A stretch of 64,000 nt of DNA, from NCBI RefSeq assembly GCF_000025325.1, contig NC_013743.1, forward strand, positions 3,825,039 to 3,889,038. Reading direction: 5' to 3'. The translations under genes and the position numbers were made by a program. The stretch is from Haloterrigena turkmenica DSM 5511 (lineage in GTDB: Archaea; Halobacteriota; Halobacteria; Halobacteriales; Natrialbaceae). Shown one piece after another: positions 36,561-44,928 of this stretch (position 1 is the first letter of the stretch; each line of letters begins with the position of its first letter). The notes under the pieces are model-generated. The model was not told the DNA's origin. It searched no databases and saw only the letters and a program-made list of their open reading frames with translations.

Positions 36561-36776
36561 CGGCCTCGGGTCGCGCCAGACCGCGCCGAAACGAACCCTT
36601 TTAGGCGCCCTCGGCGGTATGCCCGAATATGGTAGCCACCGGCCACACCGGGCGTACCGACAGGGAGTATCCTCGTCGCGACAGTGGCCGGTGTTGCTGT
36701 CGGCTACATTCTCGCGGGAAATCGCGCCGACAGCGTCGGGTTTCGAGCGCGCCGGCCGCGGGCAACCGGGTGAGCG

Positions 36777-37286
36777 ATGTTCCGACGGATTCGTGAGGAC
36801 GTCCAGGCGATGGCCGCCCGCGACCCCGCGGCGACGGGCCGACTCGAGGTCCTGCTGTGTTATCCGGGTCTCCACGCCGTCTGGGCGCACCTGCTGCTCC
36901 ACCGGCTCTGGACCGCCGGCTTCCAGTTGACCGCGCGGCTGTTGTCCAACGTCGTCCGCCTGCTGACCGGCGTCGAGATCCATCCGGGCGCGACGGTCGG
37001 AAAGCGGGTGACGATCGACCACGGCATGGGCGTCGTGATCGGCGAGACGGCCGACATCGGCGACGACGTCCACCTGTACCACGGCGTCACGCTCGGCGGT
37101 GACACGAACGAGCCGGTCAAGCGCCACCCGACCGTCGAAGAGGGCGCTCAGATCGGTGCGAACGCGACGCTACTGGGCGATATCACGGTCGGCGAGGACG
37201 CCGCCGTCGGCGCTGGCTCGGTCGTCACGGACGACGTCGAACCCGGTGCGACGGTCGTCGGCATCCCGGCGGAGCGAGTCGACTGA
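36777..37286 (+). CDS. cysE: Serine O-acetyltransferase
   Basis: A 169-residue acyltransferase of the short, EpsC-type CysE form. The N-terminal helix RIREDVQAMAARDPAATGRL leads into the left-handed beta-helix with hexapeptide repeats: GVEIHPGATVGKRVTIDHGM, GVVIGETADIGDDVHLYHGV, PTVEEGAQIGANATLLG, GAGSVVTDD. The active-site HG is in IDHGMG and YHGVTLGG. It makes O-acetylserine for cysteine synthesis. The short C-terminal tail lacks the usual Ile end that binds CysK. Confidence 0.93.
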   Translation: MFRRIREDVQAMAARDPAATGRLEVLLCYPGLHAVWAHLLLHRLWTAGFQLTARLLSNVVRLLTGVEIHPGATVGKRVTIDHGMGVVIGETADIGDDVHLYHGVTLGGDTNEPVKRHPTVEEGAQIGANATLLGDITVGEDAAVGAGSVVTDDVEPGATVVGIPAERVD

Positions 37287-37341
37287 GCGACGTTGCGAAC
37301 GGGAGAAACGGAGCGCGGACCGATCGAGCCGTTCGACTCTC

Positions 37342-37713
37342 TTACTGCTGGTCGCTGCTTACCACGCCGTCCGAGCCCGCCGGCTCCTCCGACGACGGAA
37401 CACCCTCCTCAGTCTCGGCGTCGCTGGCGGACTCACCGGGCGCCTCCTCGCTCAGCGTCTCGTCGGGAGCAGACCGGTAGCCAAGCTCGAGGTGGAGTTT
37501 CGCCGTGCAGTCGACGGCCTCCTCGTCGCGTTCGGTCTCGTCCTCCTGTTGGTCCATGTAGCCGTTACAGCGGCCGTGTTTGACGACGTTCATCAGCGAC
37601 GCCGCGGAGCCACACTCCGGACAGTCGATGTAGTAGTTGCCCTCGTCGCTCTGGTGCCACGCGTCGGGCGTGAGTTCCATGTACGTGGCGTCCTCGTGAT
37701 CGCGTTGGCTCAT
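37342..37713 (-). CDS. Zinc-finger protein of unknown function
   Basis: A 123-residue acidic protein. A CPECGSAASLMNVVKHGRCN motif and a third Cys (AVDCTAKLHLELGYRS) suggest one zinc site; the order CPxC ... C ... C is unusual. The N-terminal half (MELTPDAWHQSDEGNYYIDC PEC) is folded and the C-terminal 45 residues are Glu/Ser-rich and disordered. Haloarchaeal in character; function unknown. It faces cysE tail to tail. Confidence 0.72.
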   Translation of the reverse strand: MSQRDHEDATYMELTPDAWHQSDEGNYYIDCPECGSAASLMNVVKHGRCNGYMDQQEDETERDEEAVDCTAKLHLELGYRSAPDETLSEEAPGESASDAETEEGVPSSEEPAGSDGVVSSDQQ

Positions 37714-37975
37714 AGGCGTACAGAACGGACCGACGCGGGTAAAGAAGGGCCCGGAGAGCGCAACCCGGGAGCGGATCGTCGGTAGAGACGCCGGAGAACC
37801 GGCTCGACCGTTTCACTGGCGTCGGCAATACGCCGCCCCTCTCCGTGGGCCGTCGTCTCCATACGGGATCTCGATATCGGTCGTGCGGTTACTCGTGTGA
37901 CCGAAGATCTGACGGCTACCGCCGTCGACGAAATGATTCAGTACGCGGCGAATAGCGAACGCGGTAGACGTCTTC

Positions 37976-39370
37976 TTATACCAGCGGCTCGACCAGTTTC
38001 TCGCCGGCCTCGAGCAACTCACTCACCCGCTGCTCGTCCTCGGCTTCGGCGTAGACCCGCAGGACGGGCTCGGTCCCGCTGGGGCGGATCAGCAGCCACG
38101 AGCCGTCGGCGAGCTGGAGTTTGAAGCCGTCGGCGGTGTTGACGCCGTCGACGGCGGTTCCCGCCACGTCCTCGGGGATCTCCGCCTCGAGGTCCTCGAG
38201 CACGCGGGTCTTCTCCTCGTCGGGACAGGCGACGCTGATCTTGTCCTGGACGACGGTGCCGTGTTCGGAGAGGAGTCGATCGACCCGCTCGTCTAACGGC
38301 TCCTCGGCGTGCATCGCGGCCGCCAGCAGTGCCATCAGGACGCCGTCCTTCTCGCGGACGTGACCGCGAACGGTGAACCCGCCGGACTCCTCGCCGCCGA
38401 CGAGAGCGTCGTGTTCGCCCATCGCCTCGGCGACCCACTTGAAGCCGACCGGGACCTCGTGGACCGATTCGCCGTGGGCCTCGGCGACGCGGTCGATCAG
38501 GAACGTCGTGGAGACGGTCCGGATGACCGACCCCGCGTCGTTCTCGAGCAGGTAGTCGTATAGCGCGGCGAAGAAGAGGTTCTCGTCGAGATACCCCCGT
38601 TCGGGGGTGACGATGGCGATCCGATCGGCGTCCCCGTCGTTGGCGACCCCGAGGTCGGGACCGGCGTCGTCGTCGGTGACCAGGTCGATCAGCGTCTCCA
38701 GGTTCTCCGGAGCCGGTTCGGGCGCGCCGCCGCCGAACTCGGGGTCGCGCTCACAACGCAGGCACTCGAGCGAGGCGCCGGCCCGCTCGAGGAGGGCGTC
38801 GGTCGTCCCGCGGCCGCTGCCGTGCATGGCGTCGTAGGCGACGGTCAGCCCCGAGAGGTCGGTGCTGCCCGTGATCTCCTCGACTAACTCGAGAGCGGCG
38901 TCGGCGTGGGGGGTAACCAGATCGACCTCCTCGACGGTGCCGTGCTCGTCTTCCGGGAGCGGATCGGGTTCGGCGAGTCGATCCGCGATGGCGTCGGTCA
39001 CCTCGGGAAGCGCCGGCGCGCCGTCTTTGGGAATGAACTTCACGCCGTTGTACTCCGGCGGGTTGTGCGAGGCGGTGATGGCGAACCCGCCGATCAGGTC
39101 GCGCTCGACGATCGCGTGGGCGATCAGCGGCGTCGGCCGGTCGCGATCGGGCATCACGACGTCGAACCCGTTCACGCACAGCACGCGCGCCAGTTCTTCG
39201 GCAAATCCACGGGAGGTCTCGCGGGCGTCGTAGCCGACCGCGACCGTTCCCTCGAGTCCCTCGTCGGTCAGATACGTTGCGACCGCCTGTCCGACCATCC
39301 GGACCCGCGGCGTCGTGAACTCGTCGAGCGTCGCCCGCCAGCCGTCGGTGCCGAAGCTGATCGACTCCAT
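37976..39370 (-). CDS. Phosphoglucomutase/phosphomannomutase
   Basis: A 464-residue alpha-D-phosphohexomutase. The phosphoserine loop is TASHNPPEYNGVKF with Ser101, the metal loop is NDGDADRIAI, the sugar-binding loop is GGEESGGFT, and the phosphate-binding loop is RPSGTEPVLRVY. All four domains are complete. It converts glucose- or mannose-1-phosphate to the 6-phosphate for glycan precursor and central metabolism; specificity cannot be told from sequence. The start MESISFGTDGWRA is standard. It is monocistronic. Confidence 0.93.
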   Translation of the reverse strand: MESISFGTDGWRATLDEFTTPRVRMVGQAVATYLTDEGLEGTVAVGYDARETSRGFAEELARVLCVNGFDVVMPDRDRPTPLIAHAIVERDLIGGFAITASHNPPEYNGVKFIPKDGAPALPEVTDAIADRLAEPDPLPEDEHGTVEEVDLVTPHADAALELVEEITGSTDLSGLTVAYDAMHGSGRGTTDALLERAGASLECLRCERDPEFGGGAPEPAPENLETLIDLVTDDDAGPDLGVANDGDADRIAIVTPERGYLDENLFFAALYDYLLENDAGSVIRTVSTTFLIDRVAEAHGESVHEVPVGFKWVAEAMGEHDALVGGEESGGFTVRGHVREKDGVLMALLAAAMHAEEPLDERVDRLLSEHGTVVQDKISVACPDEEKTRVLEDLEAEIPEDVAGTAVDGVNTADGFKLQLADGSWLLIRPSGTEPVLRVYAEAEDEQRVSELLEAGEKLVEPLV

Positions 39371-39522
39371 ATGCGTGCGTCTACGTCGGCAGCGAAAAAA
39401 GCGACGCCATTCCGCGGCACGCGATCGGGGGCGGGTGGCCGTTCCCGGCGCAGTCGGACCGACTTGCGACGACTGGTGGGTTCCGGCACTGGTGTTTTCC
39501 GCCAGCCGGTCGTAGGGCCGGT

Positions 39523-40122
39523 ATGAGTCAGACGCCCTCCGTCGTCGCCGTCAGCGGCAGTCTCCGCGACGAGAGCTACACCCGAACGGCGCTGCAGTAC
39601 GTATTACGGGCCGCCGCCGACGCCGGCGCCGAGACGACGCTGCTCGACCTCCGGGAGTCCGATCTCCCCGTCTACGATCCCGACCGCGACCTCGAGGACC
39701 AGGGCGACGCCGCGGCCGCGACGCGACTCGTTCGCGAGGCCGACGCCGTCGCCCTTGGAACGCCGGTCTACCACGGCTCCTACTCGGGGGCGCTAAAGAA
39801 CTTCCACGACTACTGCGGATTCGATGAGTACGAGGAGACGACGGTCGGTCTGCTGGCGACCGCCGGCGGCGGCAGCTACGGCTCGACGCTGGACCATCTT
39901 CGAATCACCGTTCGTGGCGTCCACGGCTGGGTCCTTCCCCACCAGGTCGGCCTCCGCGACGCCTCGGGGAAGTTCGAGGCCGATCCCGAGGCCATCGACG
40001 GCCGTCGGTTCCGCGATCCGGGCCTGCAGGATCGAGTGGAAAAACTCGGTCGGAACCTCGTCGAGTACGCCTTCATCGACCCCAGCGTCACGTCGGCACA
40101 GTCCGCAGCGGGCGACGACTGA
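39523..40122 (+). CDS. NADPH-dependent FMN reductase family protein
   Basis: A 199-residue flavodoxin-like reductase. The FMN phosphate loop is VSGSLRDESYTRTAL (10-24), the second flavin contact is GTPVYHGSYSGALKNFHDYC, and the third is TAGGGSYGSTLDHLR. The family reduces flavins, quinones or azo compounds with NAD(P)H. The ATG is preceded by the pgm promoter region on the other strand. Confidence 0.9.
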   Translation: MSQTPSVVAVSGSLRDESYTRTALQYVLRAAADAGAETTLLDLRESDLPVYDPDRDLEDQGDAAAATRLVREADAVALGTPVYHGSYSGALKNFHDYCGFDEYEETTVGLLATAGGGSYGSTLDHLRITVRGVHGWVLPHQVGLRDASGKFEADPEAIDGRRFRDPGLQDRVEKLGRNLVEYAFIDPSVTSAQSAAGDD

Positions 40123-40167
40123 CGACCGACGACGAACGCTGACCGTCGACCCGACGCAACGCCGCGC

Positions 40168-41121
40168 TCAGACGTCGACGGCGTCGAGTCGCTGTTCGAA
40201 CAGCCGCTCGCCGGTCTCGTCGCAAGTCACGGCGAAGACCTCGTGTGAGGTACAGCAGGACTCGACCGTCTCCTCGCTCATGCTGATCTCGCCGCCGGTC
40301 GGACACGTCTCGAGGAACATCCGGAGCCCGTTGAGGATCTGGCCCTTCAGTTCGGGATCGTGAGCCTCCCAGTCGTCGGTCCACTCCGCCAGCGCGCGGC
40401 TGGCGCCGACGTCGGCGAGCAGCGCGGCCCGCGACGGCCAGCGGCCGGCCATGCCCCGCTCGGACCGGAGGACGTGGACGTCGTCGCGGGCGTCGAGTTC
40501 GAACGCATCGGCGTCGGCGTCGAACCCGAACGCGTCGACGACGTCCGCGACCTCGAGGCTCGACTCCTCGCCGGCCTCGATCGCCTCGAGCCAGGCGGAC
40601 TCGAACGCGTCGGTGAGACAGAGGTCGTCCTCCTCGGCGCAGGGCTCCAAGACCTCATGCTCGAGGAAGTACGTCTCGAGGTCGGCAACGGGCTGGTCGT
40701 CGTCGGGATCGACAGAGTCGGTCGTTCCCGCTTCGGCGCTCGATTCAGCGGAGACGTCAGCCGTCTCAGAGAGCTGCTCGTCGTCAGTAGCGTCAGTGGT
40801 CTCAGCACCGGACGCGTTTCCCGCAGCGTCGGCGCCGAGCCCGCTGGCGAGCTCCGGTTCGGGTTCCTTGCCGAACCAGCGGAGCACTTCCGGCGGGAGG
40901 TACCGCTTGGTCAGCGTCGGCGTTCCGGGGACGAGATACCCCCGGAGGTAGATGAGCGCGATCGAGACTCCGACCGCGAGCGCGCCGCCGAGCCTTGATT
41001 TGCGCGCGATCAGCGATCCGACCGCGGCGGCGATAGCCAGGTTCAGTATCGTACACGGCTCGCACCGATTCTCGCCGGTGTACGCCGGCTGTCTGAGGTC
41101 GTCGACGATCTCGAGTTCCAT
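40168..41121 (-). CDS. Conserved haloarchaeal membrane protein
   Basis: A 317-residue protein I do not recognise beyond haloarchaea. The first 85 residues contain a Cys pair (ENRCEPCTILNLAIAAAVG) and two hydrophobic segments (about 24-40 and 45-60), so it is membrane-attached. A Glu/Asp/Ala linker (about 90-150) leads to a folded cytoplasmic or external domain (about 150-310) with several cysteines (EPCAEEDDLC, MFLETCPTGGE, TVESCCTSHEV). The paired Cys residues could bind metal. Confidence 0.68.
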   Translation of the reverse strand: MELEIVDDLRQPAYTGENRCEPCTILNLAIAAAVGSLIARKSRLGGALAVGVSIALIYLRGYLVPGTPTLTKRYLPPEVLRWFGKEPEPELASGLGADAAGNASGAETTDATDDEQLSETADVSAESSAEAGTTDSVDPDDDQPVADLETYFLEHEVLEPCAEEDDLCLTDAFESAWLEAIEAGEESSLEVADVVDAFGFDADADAFELDARDDVHVLRSERGMAGRWPSRAALLADVGASRALAEWTDDWEAHDPELKGQILNGLRMFLETCPTGGEISMSEETVESCCTSHEVFAVTCDETGERLFEQRLDAVDV

Positions 41122-41268
41122 TTCGTTCCCATAACGGGATGCCGATAGTATCTATTTTTCGGGACGTCCAACGAGAGAATACTAACACGAGTGCGTCCGG
41201 TTTCCGTCACCTCCGCTCGAGAGGCGACGAGAGCATGCCCGAACTCGAGGAGAGTGGACTCGAGACCC

Positions 41269-41523
41269 TCACTCGAGGCTGACGAGCCGTTCCTTCTCTG
41301 AACGGGACAGCTGTTTGATCTCGTACTCCCGGGACATGGCGGCCGATCGCGACTCGTAGCGCTCGTGGTAGCGTAGTTCCACGGGCGTGCGCCCGCGTGT
41401 GTACTTCGCGCCCTCGCCGGCGTCGTGTTCGGCGACCCGCCGCTCTAAGTCCGTCGTATAGCCGGTATACAGCGACCCGTCGGCACACTCGAGGACATAG
41501 ACGACGTGATCGGCCTCGGTCAT
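41269..41523 (-). CDS. GIY-YIG nuclease-family protein
   Basis: An 84-residue single-domain protein of the UPF0213 type. The GIY-YIG core is [20 protein letters not shown] (YVL ... YTG), followed by [18 protein letters not shown] with the conserved Arg, and the C-terminal [16 protein letters not shown]. Bacterial relatives are orphan nuclease-like proteins of unclear role. The ATG at 41523 gives the family start [12 protein letters not shown]. Confidence 0.88.
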   Translation of the reverse strand: MTEADHVVYVLECADGSLYTGYTTDLERRVAEHDAGEGAKYTRGRTPVELRYHERYESRSAAMSREYEIKQLSRSEKERLVSLE

Positions 41524-41600
41524 GAGCGATCGATCGAAACGGGGCGTAAAAAGCGTCACGCTACAGGGGGCGCGTGGTTCAGTCGCGATGCTCCGCGGGA

Positions 41601-41750
41601 TCAGGCGCCGCGCGCGCGTTCTCTGGCGGCTTGTTCGATCCCGGCGTTGGCCGAACAGCTCACACAGGCGCGGATCTCGCCGTTTTCGTCAGCGAAGACG
41701 CGTGCGAAGCGTTCGGAGACGTGTGCGCCGCAATGGTCACAGGTTGGCAT
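41601..41750 (-). CDS. Small zinc-finger protein (DUF7563-like)
   Basis: A 49-residue protein [20 protein letters not shown] ... with two knuckles, CDHC and CVSC, and a basic C-terminal helix [11 protein letters not shown]. Haloarchaeal small zinc proteins of this form (probably DUF7563) are widespread; the function is unknown. I chose the internal start over an upstream Met because the family begins with MPxCDHCG. Confidence 0.8.
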   Translation of the reverse strand: MPTCDHCGAHVSERFARVFADENGEIRACVSCSANAGIEQAARERARGA

Positions 41751-41862
41751 TGGGTACTGGTCACACCGGCCAAAGCCGGTACGCGAAGCTACCCGGTGCG
41801 TAGGTAAATATCCTTCTCCAAACACCGTTTGGCCTTGTGGTCTCGAGAGATATTTTTTCGGA

Positions 41863-42636
41863 TCAGTTAGATCGATCGTCGTCGCGGGCGCGGTCGATCG
41901 CGCGAGCGATCAGCGTCGCCTGGGCGCCGGCGACGAAGCCCGCGTCGATGTTGACGACCGAGAGGACGGTACACGACTGGAGCAGCCCCGCGAGCGCGGC
42001 CTCGCCATCGCCGCCGTGGCCGTAGCCGCTCGAGACGGGGACGGCGATGACCGGCGTATCGACGAGGCCGGCGATCACCGTCGGGAGCGCCCCTTCGCGG
42101 CCGGCGGCGACGATCAGGACGTCCGCCTCGCGGAGCCGATCGACCTGGTCGAGCGTCCGGTCGAGGGCCGCGACGCCGATGTCGTCGATCCGGTCGATCG
42201 TCGCTCCGGCGTCGACGCAGACGACTTCCGCCTCGTCGGCGACGGGGCCGTCGACGGTCCCCGCCGTCACGATGCCGACCGTCGCCTCGAGCGACGGCGG
42301 CTCGTAGTCGGCCGCCAGCACCCGAACCGTCGACCCTCGGCGCTCGAGGGTCGCGTCGGGGAACGTCTCCTCGAGACTCGCCTCGAGCGCCTCGACCTGG
42401 CGGTCGGCGGCGCGAGTCACGAGCGCTCGCCCGGTCGTCTCGAGGGCGGTCTCCGCGAGCGCGACGACCTGCGGGGCCGACTTCCCCTCGGCGAGGATGG
42501 CCTCCGGAATGCCTCGTCGCTGCTTTCGAGCCGCGTCGAACCGGCCGGCCTCGCCAGTGACGTATCCTCTGAGTTGTGCTTCTGCCGCCGACGGCGAGAG
42601 CGAGCCGTCAGCGACGGCCTCGAGCAGTTCGCGCAT
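41863..42636 (-). CDS. larB: LarB nickel-pincer cofactor carboxylase
   Basis: A 257-residue protein starting MRELLEAVADGSLSPSAAEA. The C-terminal two thirds resemble the PurE mutase/AIR carboxylase fold: VGIVTAGTVDGPVADEAEVV, VLIVAAGREGALPTVIAGLV, PVIAVPVSSGYGHGGDGEAAL. LarB carboxylates and hydrolyses nicotinic acid adenine dinucleotide in the first step of nickel-pincer nucleotide synthesis. No larC or larE is adjacent, so the cofactor set is not co-encoded here. Confidence 0.92.
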   Translation of the reverse strand: MRELLEAVADGSLSPSAAEAQLRGYVTGEAGRFDAARKQRRGIPEAILAEGKSAPQVVALAETALETTGRALVTRAADRQVEALEASLEETFPDATLERRGSTVRVLAADYEPPSLEATVGIVTAGTVDGPVADEAEVVCVDAGATIDRIDDIGVAALDRTLDQVDRLREADVLIVAAGREGALPTVIAGLVDTPVIAVPVSSGYGHGGDGEAALAGLLQSCTVLSVVNIDAGFVAGAQATLIARAIDRARDDDRSN

Positions 42637-42876
42637 ACGCCCAGTCGTGGGCGAACGTACTCCAATGCGTCGACCCGTTCGAACGCGTTTTGGTCCCACG
42701 TGTCAGACGAAAGCGCGCGCGAGCGGACTCACAGCGCGCGCGAGCCGGATTTGCCGCCTCGAGGAGGGTCGAATCGCGGCTGCCGACTCATCAAACATAT
42801 ACTTTCCGGTGGTATCGGGCGTCGAAACAGGCGGAGCAACCGCTGCAACCCCCGTATTCCGGATATCAACCAGAGC

Positions 42877-42886
42877 ATTTATATTG
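42877..42886 (+). promoter_or_regulatory. TATA box for the DUF1931 gene
   Basis: ATTTATATTG lies 25-34 nt upstream of the ATG at 42911, the normal spacing for a leaderless haloarchaeal transcript. Confidence 0.65.
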
Positions 42887-42910
42887 GGTAAAGCGGAACC
42901 GGTAAATCGT

Positions 42911-43078
42911 ATGGCAGACCTTATCGTCAAAGCCGCCGTGAAGGAAGCGCTCGATGACAAGAACGTCGCCTCGGACTTCTACGAAGCACTCGACGAGGAA
43001 GTCGACGAGCTTCTCGAGGACGCTGCGCGACGAGCCGAAGCGAACGACCGGAAGACGGTCCAGCCCCGCGACCTGTAA
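42911..43078 (+). CDS. DUF1931-type histone-fold protein
   Basis: A 55-residue protein, MADLIVKAAVKEALDDKNVA ... ELLEDAARRAEANDRKTVQP RDL. It is predicted all-helical with a histone-fold-like pattern, matching the short haloarchaeal DUF1931 proteins. The C-terminal RKTVQPRDL resembles the end of archaeal histone fold helix 3. DNA binding is plausible but untested for this form. It has its own TATA box and a following T-run terminator, so it is a single-gene unit. Confidence 0.85.
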   Translation: MADLIVKAAVKEALDDKNVASDFYEALDEEVDELLEDAARRAEANDRKTVQPRDL

Positions 43079-43094
43079 GGTTCGCCACAGACGC

Positions 43095-43101
43095 GTTTTT
43101 T
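43095..43101 (+). terminator. T-run terminator after the DUF1931 gene
   Basis: GACGCG followed by seven T residues begins 16 nt after the stop codon at 43078; a T-run after GC-rich sequence is the usual haloarchaeal terminator. Confidence 0.5.
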
Positions 43102-43203
43102 ATCGCCGACAGATTTCGAGTAGCGGCGGCTCCCGGTCCGCGAGCGGCGAGCCGTTGCCGACTCGAGTTTTTTGACGCTGGCGCTGGTATCGACCGATCG
43201 AGG

Positions 43204-43641
43204 ATGCTCCGGAAATTGTTGATCGGCTTCGGCTGTTTCGAGATCGTCAGACCGGAACCGGTCATGGACATGTGCGAGCGGATCGGCCTGGAAAACCCCG
43301 ACGAGGCGGAGCTACGCCCGCGGGCGCTGTGGGGTGCGCGCCTCGAGGGGCTCCTGTTCGTCTGGTTGCTGGTCCGCGGTCGGGAGGGCACGACGGCCGT
43401 CAGCGCGCTGCTCGGGCTGGCCGGCGCCGTTCTGGTACTGCTCCCGCAGCCGATCATCGAACTCAGCCAGCGCGTCGTCTACGAGAACGCGGACGACCTC
43501 GAGTTGAAGCCGTGGATCGAGCCGGCGGCTCGAGCCCTCGGTGCGCTCTACCTGCTCGTCGTCGTCCTGTCGATGCGCGGCGAGGAGGCGACGGAGAGCG
43601 ACGAGGTGCTGCCCGAGGTCGAACCGAAGTCGACGGCGTAG
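43204..43641 (+). CDS. Small membrane protein with two-fold internal repeat, paralogue A
   Basis: A 145-residue protein not recognised outside haloarchaea. Two repeats are visible: ENPDEAELRPRALWGARLEG LLFVWLL (about 29-55) and ENADDLELKPWIEPAARALG ALYLLVVV (about 95-122), each ending in a hydrophobic helix. The acidic C-terminal tail is short. The next gene is a tandem paralogue with the same two repeats, so both stem from an internal duplication followed by gene duplication. Confidence 0.75.
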   Translation: MLRKLLIGFGCFEIVRPEPVMDMCERIGLENPDEAELRPRALWGARLEGLLFVWLLVRGREGTTAVSALLGLAGAVLVLLPQPIIELSQRVVYENADDLELKPWIEPAARALGALYLLVVVLSMRGEEATESDEVLPEVEPKSTA

Positions 43642-43719
43642 CGACTCTCGACACTCCCTGATTCGGTCCGCAGCGGACCGCTCGCGAACCGTTTTGTGAC
43701 CGGCCCGAGAACGATTCGT

Positions 43720-44163
43720 ATGCGACGATACCTCGTCCTCGGTTTCGGACTGCTCATGGCTCTCGCTCCGGAACGAATCGTCGGTCCTGCCGAGCGGCTC
43801 GCCTTCGAGAATCCCGACGCCGGCCGGCTGCGACCGTGGACGCTCCCGATCGGTCGGCTCGAGGGACTGCTGGTCGTCTGGCTGACCGGCCGCCGGTCCG
43901 ACGGGACGGCCGTTCTCGAACCGCTCGTCGCCGGGCTGGGCGTCGTCCTCGCGCTGGCACCGCGAACGGCGCTTCGACTCGGCCTCCGAACGGCCTACGA
44001 GAATCCGACCGAACTCGAGGTGAAACCGTGGGTGGTTCCGGCGACGCGACTAATCGGTGCGTTGTATCTGGCGGTCGGACTGCTCGCGGGCCGCGGGACC
44101 GCGCCGGAAGACGACGGCCGCGAGCGAGCCGCTATCGGTGGGTCCTCGAGCGCCGATCAGTAG
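43720..44163 (+). CDS. Small membrane protein, tandem paralogue B
   Basis: A 147-residue protein homologous to the preceding one along its length: ENPDAGRLRPWTLPIGRLEG LLVVWLTG and ENPTELEVKPWVVPATRLIG ALYLAVGL align with the paralogue's two repeats. Each half ends in a membrane helix. The gap between the genes is 78 nt; they are probably co-transcribed. Its stop codon overlaps the convergent rpiA stop by 7 bp. Confidence 0.75.
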   Translation: MRRYLVLGFGLLMALAPERIVGPAERLAFENPDAGRLRPWTLPIGRLEGLLVVWLTGRRSDGTAVLEPLVAGLGVVLALAPRTALRLGLRTAYENPTELEVKPWVVPATRLIGALYLAVGLLAGRGTAPEDDGRERAAIGGSSSADQ

Positions 44164-44864
44164 TCGCGAACCTCGACGCCGTCCTCCGTCCCGACGTAGG
44201 TCGCGTCGGCCAGCCCGACGAACAGGCCGTGTTCGACGACGCCGGGAAGCCGCGAGAGCCGGGTCGCCAGGGCCTCGGGCTCGTCGATCGACCCGAACGC
44301 GCAGTCGAGGACGAGATTCCCGTTGTCGGTCACGACCGGGCCGTCCTTGCCCTCGGCCTCCCGAAGCGTCGGCTCGCCGCCGACGTCGCGGACGCGGTCG
44401 GCGACGACCGTGTGGGCGTCGGGGATGACTTCGATCGGGACCGACCGCTCGAGCGTCGGCGCGAGTTTCGAGGGGTCGGCGACGACGACGAACCGATCGG
44501 CCGCCGCGTCGACCAGTTTCTCGCGCGTGTGCGCGGCGCCGCCGCCCTTGATCAGCGCGCCGTAGCCGTCGGCCGCGGGGTCGTCGGCCACCTGATCGGC
44601 GCCGTCGATCGCGAGGTCGACCCCCTCAACCGCGTCCAGCGTCGTCAGTTCGATCCCGACCTCGAGGGCCAGTCGGCGCGACTGGAAGGAGGTCGGGATT
44701 CCCCGGATCTCGAGGCCGTCGTCGACGGCCCGGCCGAGCGCCTCGATCGCGTATGCGGTCGTCGAACCGGTGCCGAGCCCGACGACGAACCCGTCCGCGA
44801 CGTCTTCGGCGGCGCGTTCGCCGGCCCGTCGCTTCGCCGCGTCGGAACCGCCTGCCGTCTTCAT
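44157..44864 (-). CDS. rpiA: Ribose-5-phosphate isomerase A
   Basis: A 235-residue isomerase. Diagnostic pieces are FVVGLGTGSTTAYAIEALGR (25-44), which binds the phosphate, DGADQVADDPAADGYGALIKGGGAA (about 90-115) with the catalytic Asp and Lys, and VVADPSKLAPTL. It converts ribose-5-phosphate to ribulose-5-phosphate for nucleotide and pentose metabolism. The start at MKTAGGSDAAKRRAGERAAE is standard. It precedes the second ABC-2 exporter, from which it is separated by 64 nt. Confidence 0.95.
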   Translation of the reverse strand: MKTAGGSDAAKRRAGERAAEDVADGFVVGLGTGSTTAYAIEALGRAVDDGLEIRGIPTSFQSRRLALEVGIELTTLDAVEGVDLAIDGADQVADDPAADGYGALIKGGGAAHTREKLVDAAADRFVVVADPSKLAPTLERSVPIEVIPDAHTVVADRVRDVGGEPTLREAEGKDGPVVTDNGNLVLDCAFGSIDEPEALATRLSRLPGVVEHGLFVGLADATYVGTEDGVEVRDY

Positions 44865-44928
44865 GGCTACTACGGCGCGGGGCGACGGGAAAAACGTTGT
44901 ACTCTCGAGTCGATCGACGGTCTCCGCC

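Noticed and set aside
41506..42891. A 461-residue plus-strand frame across the zinc-finger and larB genes
   Set aside because: It runs antisense to two well-supported genes and has shadow-type composition.
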